In this document: in pieces, positions 23,356 to 33,614 of the stretch
Numbering within the stretch: the stretch's first letter is position 1
How the letters are laid out: every line of letters begins with the position of its first letter
Assembly: GCF_001468285.1 (NCBI RefSeq)
Contig: NZ_LNSB01000040.1
Coordinates: 1 to 48,113, forward strand
Direction of reading: 5' to 3'
Origin: Sphingopyxis sp. HIX
Lineage (GTDB): Bacteria; Pseudomonadota; Alphaproteobacteria; Sphingomonadales; Sphingomonadaceae
Length of the DNA: 48,113 nucleotides
Program-made: the position numbers and the translations under genes
Notes under the pieces: generated by a model
What the model was told of the DNA's origin: nothing
What the model saw: the letters and a program-made list of their open reading frames with translations, nothing else
The model's database searches: none

Positions 23356-25809
23356 GTGAAACCATCGACGTCCGCATCTTTCCTTGCGCTCTCCTGCGTC
23401 GGAAGCCTGATCAGCGCGCCGGCGTTTGCCGCCGAAGCCGACGCCGCGCAGGATGCGCCCGGCGGCCGTAGCGAGATCATCGTCACCGGCACGCTCGCGA
23501 CCGAGGTGGAATCGCCCAAGTCGACCGCGCCCATCGTCGACACCCCGCAGACGGTCACCGTGATCTCGCAGGAAACGCTGCGCCAGCAGAACCTCCTCAC
23601 GCTGCGCGATGCGCTCCAGACGATCCCCGGCATCACCTTCGGCGCGGGCGAAGGCGGCGGCGGCTATGGCGACTCGATCAACCTGCGCGGCTATTCGGCG
23701 AACAACGACCTGACCGTCGACGGCGTGCGCGACAGCGCCCAGTACAGCCGCACCGACCCCTTCAACCTGCAGCAGATCGAAGTCTACAACGGCGCCAACT
23801 CGGTCTTCAACGGATCGGGCAGCGTCGGCGGCACGATCAACCTCGTCAGCAAGATCCCCTTTGCGCGCAACGCGACGACGGTGCAGGCGGCGGTCGGCAC
23901 CGACAATTATTATCGCGCAGCGGTCGATAGCAACTGGCGCCTGAACGAGCTGATCGCGGTGCGCATCAACGCGATGTATCACGAGAATGACGTGCCGGGC
24001 CGCGACGTCGAATCCTATCAGCGCTGGGGCGTCGCGCCGTCGATCACGATCGGCGTCGACAGCGACACCAGCCTCACGCTCGCCTATATCCATCAGGATG
24101 ACGACAACACGCCAATCTATGGCGTTCCCTTCTATCTCAGCGGCGTCAACGACGGCCCGCTGCCGGGCGTCGACGACAGCGACTATTTCGGCATCGTCAA
24201 TCTCGACGAACAGAAGACCAAGGTCGATCGCCTGACCGCGACCTTCCGTCATGAATTCAGCGACAAGGTGTCGGTCCGCAACCTGACCCGCTGGCAGCGC
24301 GTGCATCAATATAGCCAGACGAGCGCGCCGCAGGGCGTCTTCTGCCTCGCCAACGGCCTCCAGCCGATCGGCAGCGGGCCCAACGCGACCGTAGGCAGCG
24401 CTTGCCCGGCTGGCCAGAATACCCCCGGCTTCTATTATCCGGCGGGTCCGCGCGGGCTGGTGCGCGACCAGATCAACGATCTGCTCCACAACCAGACCGA
24501 CCTGACGATCCTGAGCGGCGCCAAGGGCGGTTTCTTCAACACCCTCGTCATCGGCGCCTCGGCGACGCAGGAGGATTATTCGATCGAGAACGCACAGCTG
24601 CTGCGCAATCCGAACGGCACGACGCCGAACCCGGTGCTGCCGCCGATCAGCCTGTCGAACCCGAACACCGTCTATACGGGTCCGGTCAACTATATCCGTA
24701 CCGGCAACAGCTATGGCGACACGCGCAACCTCGCCATCTATGCCTTCGACACGCTCGAAATCTCGCCGATGTTCGAGATCAATGCCGGGGTCCGTTACGA
24801 AAGCGTCCGCACGGTCTTCCGCGCCGACACGGTGACCACACCCGCGACGGGCGCGGTCTACACCCGCGGCGCCGAACAGATCAGCGACGAAAATCTCTTC
24901 TCCTATCGCGTCGGCGCGGTCTTCCACCCGGTCGAGAATGTCAGCCTCTATGCCGCCTATGGCAATGCCAAGACGCCGACCTCGGCCACCGTGCGCGCCG
25001 GCTGCGGCCTTCCCGCCGCGGCGCCCGGAGCGGCCGATCCCTGCGCCGTTGCGCCGGAAAAAGCCCGGACGTTCGAAATCGGCGCCAAGGCCGAACTGAT
25101 GAACAAGAAGCTGCTCTTGACCGCCGCGCTGTTCCGCAACGAACGCACCAACTTCCGCACGCCGTCGAACGACCCGGCCGCACCCAACTCGCTGCAGGTC
25201 CTCGACGGCCGATCGCGGGTCGACGGGCTTGCGCTCGGCATTACCGGCAATGTGACCCCCGAATGGGCGATCTTCGCCAATTACACCTATCTCGACAGCA
25301 CGGTGAAGCAGAGCGTTTCGGACTTCTGCCTTGCCAACCCGGGACCGATCCTGCCGACGCCGCCCGCGACCGCGATCACCAACCCCTGCGCCAACAGCGC
25401 CGCGATCCCGGATCCGCAGCGCGGCGACCGGCTGATCCAGACGCCGAAGCATTCGGGCAGCCTGTTCACCACCTATGTCTTCCCGTTCGGGCTGCAGGTC
25501 GGTTACGGCGTGACCTATCAGGGCAAGTTTGCGACCAACCAGCGCAACCTGCTGCAGCGGACGCAGTTCATGGTCGACGACTATCTGATCCACCGCGCCT
25601 TCGTGTCGTATGACTTCAAGAACGGCCTGGTGGCACAGCTCAACGTCACCAACCTGACGAACGAGGATTATTACACCGGCGTGCGTAACAATGTCGCCGC
25701 GGCGACCACCGCCGCAAACGGCACCGTCAGTGGCGGCGCAGTCAGCGGTGGCTGGGCGACCCCGGGCGACTCGCGCTCGGCGGTGTTCAGTCTCTTCTAC
25801 AACTTCTGA
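23356..25809 (+). CDS. fiu: TonB-dependent siderophore receptor, Fiu-like
   Basis: This 817-aa outer-membrane receptor imports ferric catecholate-type siderophores. After a signal peptide ending PAFAAE comes a TonB box-like IIVTGTL near residue 42. The plug domain (about 45-165, TPQTVTVISQETL and SINLRGYSANNDLTVDGVRD) is followed by a 22-strand barrel that ends in Phe (FSLFYNF), as outer-membrane proteins do. The VDTPQTVTVIS and DGVRDSAQYSRTDPFNLQQIEV segments match the Fiu/catecholate group. The start is the GTG at 23356 after AGAAGGGGG. PiuC follows at once, as in the fiu-ybiX pair of other bacteria. Confidence 0.9.
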   Translation: MKPSTSASFLALSCVGSLISAPAFAAEADAAQDAPGGRSEIIVTGTLATEVESPKSTAPIVDTPQTVTVISQETLRQQNLLTLRDALQTIPGITFGAGEGGGGYGDSINLRGYSANNDLTVDGVRDSAQYSRTDPFNLQQIEVYNGANSVFNGSGSVGGTINLVSKIPFARNATTVQAAVGTDNYYRAAVDSNWRLNELIAVRINAMYHENDVPGRDVESYQRWGVAPSITIGVDSDTSLTLAYIHQDDDNTPIYGVPFYLSGVNDGPLPGVDDSDYFGIVNLDEQKTKVDRLTATFRHEFSDKVSVRNLTRWQRVHQYSQTSAPQGVFCLANGLQPIGSGPNATVGSACPAGQNTPGFYYPAGPRGLVRDQINDLLHNQTDLTILSGAKGGFFNTLVIGASATQEDYSIENAQLLRNPNGTTPNPVLPPISLSNPNTVYTGPVNYIRTGNSYGDTRNLAIYAFDTLEISPMFEINAGVRYESVRTVFRADTVTTPATGAVYTRGAEQISDENLFSYRVGAVFHPVENVSLYAAYGNAKTPTSATVRAGCGLPAAAPGAADPCAVAPEKARTFEIGAKAELMNKKLLLTAALFRNERTNFRTPSNDPAAPNSLQVLDGRSRVDGLALGITGNVTPEWAIFANYTYLDSTVKQSVSDFCLANPGPILPTPPATAITNPCANSAAIPDPQRGDRLIQTPKHSGSLFTTYVFPFGLQVGYGVTYQGKFATNQRNLLQRTQFMVDDYLIHRAFVSYDFKNGLVAQLNVTNLTNEDYYTGVRNNVAAATTAANGTVSGGAVSGGWATPGDSRSAVFSLFYNF

Positions 25810-25813
25810 TCCC

Positions 25814-25850
25814 AAAGGGCGGGTGCGGCGATTGCCGTTCCCGCCCTTTT
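25814..25850 (+). terminator. Terminator between the receptor gene and piuC
   Basis: AAAGGGCGGG (25814-25823) pairs with CCCGCCCTTT (25840-25849), followed by a T. It sits 5 bases after the receptor stop and 18 bases before piuC, so piuC would depend on read-through or its own promoter. Confidence 0.75.
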
Positions 25851-25867
25851 CGCTCTAGAAGCGCTGC

Positions 25868-26551
25868 ATGATCCGGATCATTCCCGATGTGCTCGACGCC
25901 GATGGCGTCGCCAGATTGCGCGCCATTCTCGACGCCGCGTCGTGGGTCGATGGCAACGAGACCTCTGGCCCGCAGGCCGCGCTTGCCAAGCACAACCAGC
26001 AGCTCCCCGAATTTGGCGAGGCCGCGGCCGAGGCCGGGCGGATCGTGCGCGAGGCGCTGGGGCGCGTGCCGCTGTTCATGGCGGCGGCGCTGCCGCTCAA
26101 AATCTACCCGCCCTATTTCAATCGCTATTCGGGCGGCGACAAATTCGCCGACCATATCGACAACGCCATCCGCATGCGCCGCGGCACCGATTTCCGCATT
26201 CGCAGCGACCTGTCGGCCACGCTCTTCCTGTCGGACCCGGACAGCTATGAGGGCGGCGGGCTGGTGATCGAAGGCATGGCGGAAGCGCCGGGGATCAAGC
26301 TGCCCGCCGGGCATCTGGTCCTCTACCCCTCGTCGACCGTGCACCGCGTCGAGCCGGTCACAGCGGGAACGCGTGTCGCCAGCTTCATGTGGATTCAGTC
26401 GATGATCCGCGACCAGGGCCAGCGCGACCTGCTCTTCGACCTCGACATGGGTGTACAGGGCGCCGCCGCCCGGCTGGGCCAGGGCGACCCGGCGGTTGTC
26501 CGCCTGACCGGCGTCTATCACAATCTGCTGCGCCGCTGGGCCGACGCCTAG
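25868..26551 (+). CDS. piuC: PKHD-type Fe(II)/2-oxoglutarate hydroxylase
   Basis: PiuC/YbiX is a cytoplasmic Fe(II)/2-oxoglutarate dioxygenase usually paired with catecholate siderophore receptors. The 227-aa product has the metal triad H96-x-D98 (FADHIDNAIR) and H159 (STVHRVEP), with R169 as the 2-oxoglutarate-binding residue. The family's GxPLxIYPPYFNRYxGGxxFADHID region is intact. The physiological substrate is unsettled. It is the last plus-strand gene of the iron island and converges on apbE, with only 7 bases between the two stops. Confidence 0.9.
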   Translation: MIRIIPDVLDADGVARLRAILDAASWVDGNETSGPQAALAKHNQQLPEFGEAAAEAGRIVREALGRVPLFMAAALPLKIYPPYFNRYSGGDKFADHIDNAIRMRRGTDFRIRSDLSATLFLSDPDSYEGGGLVIEGMAEAPGIKLPAGHLVLYPSSTVHRVEPVTAGTRVASFMWIQSMIRDQGQRDLLFDLDMGVQGAAARLGQGDPAVVRLTGVYHNLLRRWADA

Positions 26552-26558
26552 CTGTGAT

Positions 26559-27419
26559 CTAGTCGAGCATTTGCCGCCAGGCGCGCGAGACATGTTCGTG
26601 GCCGTTGGCGAGGATGCAGGCGGCGAGGTCCTGCTCGTCGGCGAGCGCGATACCGGCATCGGCGCCCATCACCGTGAGCGCGGTCGCCCAGCCGTCGGCC
26701 ATCGTGCATCTGCGGTGCAGCACCGTGACCGAGCGCACGCCGTTGGCTATCGGGCGCCCGGTGCGCGGGTCGAAGCTGTGCGAATAATGCTGCCCGTCGA
26801 TGTCGAGCCCGCGGCGGTAGTCGCCCGAGGTCGCGACCGACAGGTCGTGGAGCGCGACGCGCCAGCCGGCGCCGGGCCAGGAGGGCGGCACTTCGACATC
26901 CACCCACCAGGGCTGGCCGTCGGGGCGGAGGCCCTCGCCGCGCAGTTCGCCGCCGACCTCGAGCAGGAAATGGCGCACGCCCTCGCCAAGCAGCCATTCG
27001 GCGGCGAGGTCGACGCCATAGCCTTTGGCGATACCCGAGAAGTCGAGGCGCGCGCCGTCGCTGCGGCGGATGCTGCGGGCGTCGGGGTCGAATTCGAGGC
27101 CGCTATGCGTTGCGGCGGTATCGGGCATGACATCCACCGGTCCGGCAGCACCGAAGCCCCAGGCCTCGCTGAGTTCGCCGAGCGTCAGGCTGAACGCGCC
27201 GCCGCTGCGATGGCCGATATCGAGACCCGCCGCGACGACCGCGGCGAACTCGGCCGGAATGGCCTGCCATTCGCCCGCACGCGCATGGTTGAAGCGCGAG
27301 AGGTCCGAATCCGCCTCCCACTGGCTCATCTGTCCAACGACGCGGTCGAACGCGGCCTGCACGCCCTCTCCCGTCCCAGTGGGCGGCGCGACGGCGTGCA
27401 GGGACCAGTCGGTCCCCAT
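26559..27419 (-). CDS. apbE: FAD:protein FMN transferase ApbE
   Basis: ApbE attaches FMN from FAD to a Ser/Thr in exported redox proteins and is itself usually periplasmic. The 286-aa product keeps the motifs METMGTDW-like start (MGTDWSLHA), ARLDFSGIAKGYGVD (about 154-168), LEVGGELRGEG and HSFDPRTGRPI near residue 216. It is probably truncated by the start chosen: ApbE proteins usually continue upstream, and the frame is open to 27515. There a CTG overlaps the stop of the DUF4198 gene, and the intervening codons encode AVIETFSGET, which fits the family. It ends the minus-strand iron operon. Confidence 0.87.
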   Translation of the reverse strand: MGTDWSLHAVAPPTGTGEGVQAAFDRVVGQMSQWEADSDLSRFNHARAGEWQAIPAEFAAVVAAGLDIGHRSGGAFSLTLGELSEAWGFGAAGPVDVMPDTAATHSGLEFDPDARSIRRSDGARLDFSGIAKGYGVDLAAEWLLGEGVRHFLLEVGGELRGEGLRPDGQPWWVDVEVPPSWPGAGWRVALHDLSVATSGDYRRGLDIDGQHYSHSFDPRTGRPIANGVRSVTVLHRRCTMADGWATALTVMGADAGIALADEQDLAACILANGHEHVSRAWRQMLD

Positions 27420-27511
27420 CGTTTCACCGGAGAAAGTCTCAATGACCGCCCCGGCGTCGCGCCCGGCAAAAGCGGCGGGCGTGAGCGCGCGCGGGATCAG
27501 GATGCGGTCGG

Positions 27512-28351
27512 TCAGGGCGCGAGCACTTCCAGCGTCGTCACATAGCTCGCGCGGCGCTGCGGCGCGGCGTTCGCGGGCGGCGGGCCTTCGCCCTCGCCTT
27601 CGGTCCGCGGCGTGGTGACGTTGACCCAGTACATGCCCGGCTCGGCCCAGTTGAGCACGACCTTGCCCTCGCCGTCGGTCTTGAGCGTCTCTTCGCCGAG
27701 GTCGTCGCGATAGCGGATGCCGCCGCGGATCACGGTCACAGGCAAACCGGCGCCGGGCTTGCCGTCGAGCAGGAACTGGAAGGTCGCCGCCTCGCCCGCG
27801 ATCAGGTCGTTGGGATGGGTGATGGGGACGAGTTCGATGCCCTTGCCGGTTGGCTTGAACAAGGTGTCGGTCGGCTCGCCGACGGTCACGAAAATCTCGT
27901 TGCGGTTGTTCGATTCGGCGGTCTGCACGTTGGTCGCGCCCGCCGGGATGCGCTCGGCGAGGTTCGCGGTGGTGGTGCCGCGCGGCAGGCGCTCGGTCTT
28001 GCCGTTCAGATCATAGCTGCCCATCACGCCATCGACCGCCGAGGCGATCTTCCACGTGCCCTTCTGCGTCAGATGCACGTCGAAGGTGCTGCGGTAACGG
28101 CCGGTCGCCTTGTTCTCGATCACTGCTTCGGTGCCGTCGGGTGCCCAGGCCTTCATCGCGTCGAGGCGCAGCGGCTGGTGCTCGAAATAGAAGAGGTCGT
28201 TCGACACCGCGGCGTCGACGGTCACCCAGACGTCGTCGCCCGACAGCACGGTCGACGACGGCATCATCCACTGACGGTGCGCATTGGCGGGTGCGGCGGC
28301 GACGGCGGCGAGCGCGGCGGTCGCGGCCAGGGTCCAGAGTTTCATCTTCAT
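27512..28351 (-). CDS. DUF4198 periplasmic protein
   Basis: This 279-aa protein has a signal peptide (KLWTLAATAALAAVAAAPANA) directly followed by HRQWMMPSSTVLSGDDVWVT, the usual DUF4198 mature start. It lies in the middle of the operon between DUF2271 and apbE. Members are periplasmic beta-sandwich proteins found next to metal transport genes, and a role in binding or passing a metal is suspected. The ATG at 28351 has GGCAGGA just upstream. A Gly/Pro/Glu-rich loop (EGEGEGPPPANAAPQ) lies near the C-terminus. Confidence 0.84.
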   Translation of the reverse strand: MKMKLWTLAATAALAAVAAAPANAHRQWMMPSSTVLSGDDVWVTVDAAVSNDLFYFEHQPLRLDAMKAWAPDGTEAVIENKATGRYRSTFDVHLTQKGTWKIASAVDGVMGSYDLNGKTERLPRGTTTANLAERIPAGATNVQTAESNNRNEIFVTVGEPTDTLFKPTGKGIELVPITHPNDLIAGEAATFQFLLDGKPGAGLPVTVIRGGIRYRDDLGEETLKTDGEGKVVLNWAEPGMYWVNVTTPRTEGEGEGPPPANAAPQRRASYVTTLEVLAP

Positions 28352-28373
28352 CGTCCTGCCCTCTTCTGATCGA

Positions 28374-28901
28374 TCAACGGAAAGAAATGGAAACGGCGCC
28401 GAGCTCGGCCTTGCCCGCGGCCTTGCCGCCCGCACCGGCCTTGCCCGGCCAGGTGAAGGGGATGCGGAGCATCTCGCGGCCGCCGACTTCGCGTGCGGCC
28501 TCGACCACCAGCACATAGTCGCCCGCCGCCATCGCGCCCAGTTGCGCGCGGGTGAAGCTGATCTTGTGTGCGCCTGGCGCGCGGGTCGCGCCGGTGATGC
28601 CGTTGGCGGGGAAGGTCATCGAACGGCCCGAGACACGCCACCATTGGCGCACGTCGCGCAGCCATTTGGTGCCTTCATTGGCCTTCATGTCATGGTCGTA
28701 CCAGACCGCGATGGTCTTCGCCTTGGCGCCCGCCTTCTCGACCCAGAAAGCCACGTACGGCTTGTGATATTCGGCGACTTTCAGCCGCGGGATGTTGACC
28801 GTGACGTCCATCGTCGCGGGCTGCGCCGCGGCGAGCGTCGGCGCGGCCAGCGCGGCGCCGAGCGTGCTCCCTATCAGGATGGCGCGAGGGGAAGGCTGCA
28901 T
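28374..28901 (-). CDS. DUF2271 periplasmic protein, candidate flavinylated
   Basis: The 175-aa product has a signal peptide ending PTLAAAQP. The DUF2271 core (VTVNIPRLKVAEYHKPYVAF, then VWYDHDM) runs to about residue 90. Residues 100-106 read NGITGAT, close to the (D/S)xx(S/T)(G/S)A(S/T) motif in which ApbE esterifies FMN to the final Thr; this would be Thr106. ApbE is two genes downstream. I therefore propose a periplasmic flavoprotein taking electrons from the PepSY membrane protein encoded next door. The domain itself has no settled function. Confidence 0.85.
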   Translation of the reverse strand: MQPSPRAILIGSTLGAALAAPTLAAAQPATMDVTVNIPRLKVAEYHKPYVAFWVEKAGAKAKTIAVWYDHDMKANEGTKWLRDVRQWWRVSGRSMTFPANGITGATRAPGAHKISFTRAQLGAMAAGDYVLVVEAAREVGGREMLRIPFTWPGKAGAGGKAAGKAELGAVSISFR

Positions 28902-28913
28902 GGTCGGGACTCC

Positions 28914-29561
28914 CTAGTGGATATAGATGATGGCGATGGCGGCGGGGATGGCGAGCCCAGCGCCGACGAGCGGCCAGGTGCTCTTGCGCTTCGCAGCGTG
29001 GAGCCACAGCAGGAACAGCCCGGTGATCCCGAAGACGAGGCAGGCGAAGGAGAAGATGTCGATGAACAGGCTCCACTCGCCGCCCGAATTGCGGCCTTTG
29101 TGGAGGTCGTTGAGATAGGAGATCCAGCCGCGGTCGGTGACCTCGCCGGTGACTTCGCCGGTCGCGCGGTCGATGTCGACCCAGGCGTCGCCACCCGGCC
29201 GCGGCGCGGGCAGATAGACATTTTCGGGCGCCCATTCGGCTTCGCCCCCTGCCTTAACCGGAAAGTTCGCCTCGACCCAATCGGCGACCGGCTTCGGGAG
29301 CGGTCCCTTGGCGTCGGCGGGCTCGGCTTTGGTCAGCTGCGCGAGCAAGGCGGGCGGGATCTGCGCCGTCTTTTCGGTGACGACCGGTGAGCCTTCGATG
29401 TCGGCGGCATGGTTTAAGGTGAAGCCCGTCACCGCGAACAGGATCAGCCCGATCAGGCTGATCGCCGAGCTCATCCAGTGCCACATGTGCAACTGCTTGA
29501 GCCAGAAGGCCTTGCGGCTCTTCCTGGTCGGGGCCGGACGGGACTTGGTGGGAGCGTGCAT
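28914..29561 (-). CDS. PepSY-associated transmembrane protein
   Basis: The 215-aa inner-membrane protein has an N-terminal helix (QLHMWHWMSSAISLIGLILF, a histidine-bearing membrane segment). A periplasmic PepSY-like segment runs from about residue 55 to 150 (TPYVDIDRATGEV-like: WVDIDRATGEVTGEVTDRG, YLNDLHKGRNSG). Two C-terminal helices include the LHKG-type FGITGLFLLWLH. Such proteins act in iron reductase-type systems, with histidines as likely heme ligands. It starts the minus-strand operon PepSY-DUF2271-DUF4198-apbE. The ATG at 29561 is preferred; the frame is open to 29612. Confidence 0.82.
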   Translation of the reverse strand: MHAPTKSRPAPTRKSRKAFWLKQLHMWHWMSSAISLIGLILFAVTGFTLNHAADIEGSPVVTEKTAQIPPALLAQLTKAEPADAKGPLPKPVADWVEANFPVKAGGEAEWAPENVYLPAPRPGGDAWVDIDRATGEVTGEVTDRGWISYLNDLHKGRNSGGEWSLFIDIFSFACLVFGITGLFLLWLHAAKRKSTWPLVGAGLAIPAAIAIIYIH

Positions 29562-29591
29562 GAAATCATTCTGTGATGGCGTTGCGCCGCC

Positions 29592-29613
29592 ACTATCGAG
29601 AGTGATTCGCAAT
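29592..29613 (-). promoter_or_regulatory. Possible Fur-type site before the PepSY operon
   Basis: On the minus strand AATTGCGAATCACTCTCGAT lies about 30-50 bases before the PepSY start. It resembles the TGAGAACGACTCTCA site before the receptor gene and could co-regulate this operon with iron status. It is a visual match only. Confidence 0.35.
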
Positions 29614-29659
29614 TACAACAATTAATCCCGATTTTCCGGTCGTCCGCCGCAAGCGCCGG

Positions 29660-31308
<1,649 letters not shown>

Positions 31309-31312
<4 letters not shown>

Positions 31313-32097
31313 GGGCGTCCTTTCGCAAAATCGAGCACCGCGGCGAGGACGCGGGCGAGGTCGGTGCGCAGTCCGGCGGCGCGGTCGTTGTCCCACGCCG
31401 GGGCGTGACCGTCAGCGAGCGGGCTTTCGTCGAGATAGGCGCGCATCGCGGTCTCCATCTGGATCGCGTGCACGCCGACTTCGGGCTGGCCGTAGTGGCG
31501 CGTCGTCCAGCCGCCGCGGAAGCGCCCGTTGAGTATCGACCAGCGCGGCCCGCATTCGGCCATCACCGCGTCGCTCAGCGCGATATCGCAGGTCGTGCCA
31601 TTGTCGGTGCCGACATTCAGCTCGGGCAATTCGCCACCGAACAGCCGCGGCACGACGCCGCGGATCGAATGGCAGTCGTAGAGGACGACGCGCGGATGAC
31701 GCGCGCGCAGCCGCTCGATCTCATTGGCGAGCGCGGCGTGATAGGGCTGGTGGTACGCGAGGCGCCGCGCTTCGACGTCGGGCGCCGCGCCGTCATTGTA
31801 GAGCGGCGCGCCGTCGAAGGTCTCGGTCGGGCAAAGCCCCGTGGTCGCCTGCCCAGGATAAAGCGAGGCGCCCGAAGGGTCGCGGTTGCAGTCGATGACG
31901 CTGCGCGAAATATCGGTCCACACGAAGGTTGCGTCGACCAGCCCGTCGTAGAGGCGGCGGATGTGCCAGTCGGTGTCGAGCAGCGCGAGATCGTGCGCGC
32001 GGAAGGCCGGCAGATATTCGTCCGGAATCTCGGTGCCGCCGTGCGGAAATGCGAGGATCAGCGGCGTGTCCCCGCGTTCGACGTGGAGCCAGCTCAT
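31309..32097 (-). CDS. hutG: N-formylglutamate deformylase
   Basis: HutG hydrolyses N-formylglutamate to glutamate and formate, the last step of the five-enzyme histidine pathway. The 262-aa product has [20 protein letters not shown] [34 protein letters not shown] (metal-binding) and [20 protein letters not shown]. It overlaps hutH by four bases and hutU by four, so the operon is translationally coupled. With hutF present, the route is via N-formylglutamate rather than formamide. Confidence 0.95.
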
Positions 32098-33614
32098 GCC
32101 GTGATTCCGGGGAGGTCGCCGACCATATCGACGAGTTTGCCGGTACGGACGATATCCTGCGCGGCGGCGATGTCGGGCGCCATATGGCGGTCCTCATCGA
32201 GGGTCGGCACAGTAGCGCGCAGCAGGCCGCGGACGCGCTCGATCGCTTCGCTCGATTTCAGCCCGCCGTGGAAATCGCACCCTTGCGCGCCCGCGAGCAA
32301 TTCGATCGCGAGCACCGCATCGACATTCGCCGCCATCTCGATCAGCCGCCGCGCGCCATGCGCCGCCATCGACACATGATCCTCCTGGTTCGCCGAGGTC
32401 GGGATCGAATCGACGCTGGCGGGATAGGCGCGCTGCTTGTTCTCCGACACCAGCGCCGCGGCGGTCACCTGCGGGATCATGAAGCCCGAATTGAGCCCCG
32501 GCTTGGCGACGAGGAAAGCGGGCAGCCCCGACAGCGCCGGATCGACGAGCATCGCGGTGCGCCGCTCGGACAGGCTGCCGATTTCGCACAACGCCATCGC
32601 AATCATATCGGCGGCGAAGGCGACGGGCTCGGCGTGGAAATTGCCGCCCGACAGCGCCTCGTCGGTGTCGGGGAAGATCAAGGGATTATCGGAGACGCCA
32701 TTGGCCTCGACCAGCAGCGTCGTCGCAGCCTGCCGCAGCAGGTCGAGCACGGCGCCCATCACCTGCGGCTGGCAGCGCAGGCAGTACGGGTCCTGCACGC
32801 GAACGTCGCCGAGGATGTGGCTGGCGCGGATTTCCGAGCCCTGCATCAGCGCGGCGAGCGCGGCGGCGGTCTCGATCTGGCCCTTGTGCCCGCGCAGCGC
32901 GTGGATGCGCGGGTCGAACGGCGTGTCCGAGCCCTTGGCGGCCTCGGTCGAGAGGATGCCCGTGACGAGCGCGCTGCCGTGGAGCCGCTCGGCCTCGAAC
33001 AACCCGGCGAGCGCATAGGCCGTGGAGAATTGCGTACCATTGAGCAGCGCGAGCCCTTCCTTGGGGCCGAGCACCAGCGGCTCCAGCCCTGCATCGGCGA
33101 GCGCGAGCGCAGCGGGGATGCGTGCGCCATCGACGAAGATATCGCCCTCGCCGATCATCGCCGCCGCCATATGCGACAGCGGCGCGAGGTCACCCGATGC
33201 GCCGACCGAGCCCTGCGCGGGGATCACCGGGATCAGATGACGGTCGATCATCGCCTCGAGCAGTTCGATCGTCGCCGGGCGCACGCCCGACGCGCCGCGC
33301 GCGAGGCTCGCGAGCTTGAGCGCCATCATCAACCGCGCGATGCGCTCGGGCATCGGATCGCCGACCCCCGCAGCATGGCTGAGCACGATATTGCGCTGGA
33401 GCGTTTCGAGGTCGCCCGCCTCGATCCGCACCGTCGCGAGCTTTCCGAAGCCCGTGTTGATCCCGTACACCGCCTCGCCGCACGCGAGGATACGATCGAC
33501 CGCGGCAGCGCTTTCCGCGATCACCGCGCGGCATTCGGGCGCCAGCCGCACCGGCGCGCCCGCATAGATCTCGCGCCAGTCGGCGAGGCCAATCGAACCG
33601 GGGGTCAGGTGCAT
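32094..33614 (-). CDS. hutH: Histidine ammonia-lyase
   Basis: HutH removes ammonia from L-histidine to give urocanate. The 506-aa protein carries the ASG tripeptide (139-141, in [13 protein letters not shown]) that cyclises to the MIO electrophile. The [11 protein letters not shown] and [18 protein letters not shown] segments are also typical. It overlaps hutI upstream by ten bases and hutG downstream by four. It is the committed first step of the pathway encoded here. Confidence 0.97.
   Translation of the reverse strand: MHLTPGSIGLADWREIYAGAPVRLAPECRAVIAESAAAVDRILACGEAVYGINTGFGKLATVRIEAGDLETLQRNIVLSHAAGVGDPMPERIARLMMALKLASLARGASGVRPATIELLEAMIDRHLIPVIPAQGSVGASGDLAPLSHMAAAMIGEGDIFVDGARIPAALALADAGLEPLVLGPKEGLALLNGTQFSTAYALAGLFEAERLHGSALVTGILSTEAAKGSDTPFDPRIHALRGHKGQIETAAALAALMQGSEIRASHILGDVRVQDPYCLRCQPQVMGAVLDLLRQAATTLLVEANGVSDNPLIFPDTDEALSGGNFHAEPVAFAADMIAMALCEIGSLSERRTAMLVDPALSGLPAFLVAKPGLNSGFMIPQVTAAALVSENKQRAYPASVDSIPTSANQEDHVSMAAHGARRLIEMAANVDAVLAIELLAGAQGCDFHGGLKSSEAIERVRGLLRATVPTLDEDRHMAPDIAAAQDIVRTGKLVDMVGDLPGITA

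Noticed and set aside
23281..25815. An 844-codon open frame on the minus strand across the siderophore receptor
   Set aside because: The receptor's plug and barrel motifs on the plus strand are clear. The antisense frame shows no domain, and its end lies in the upstream region.
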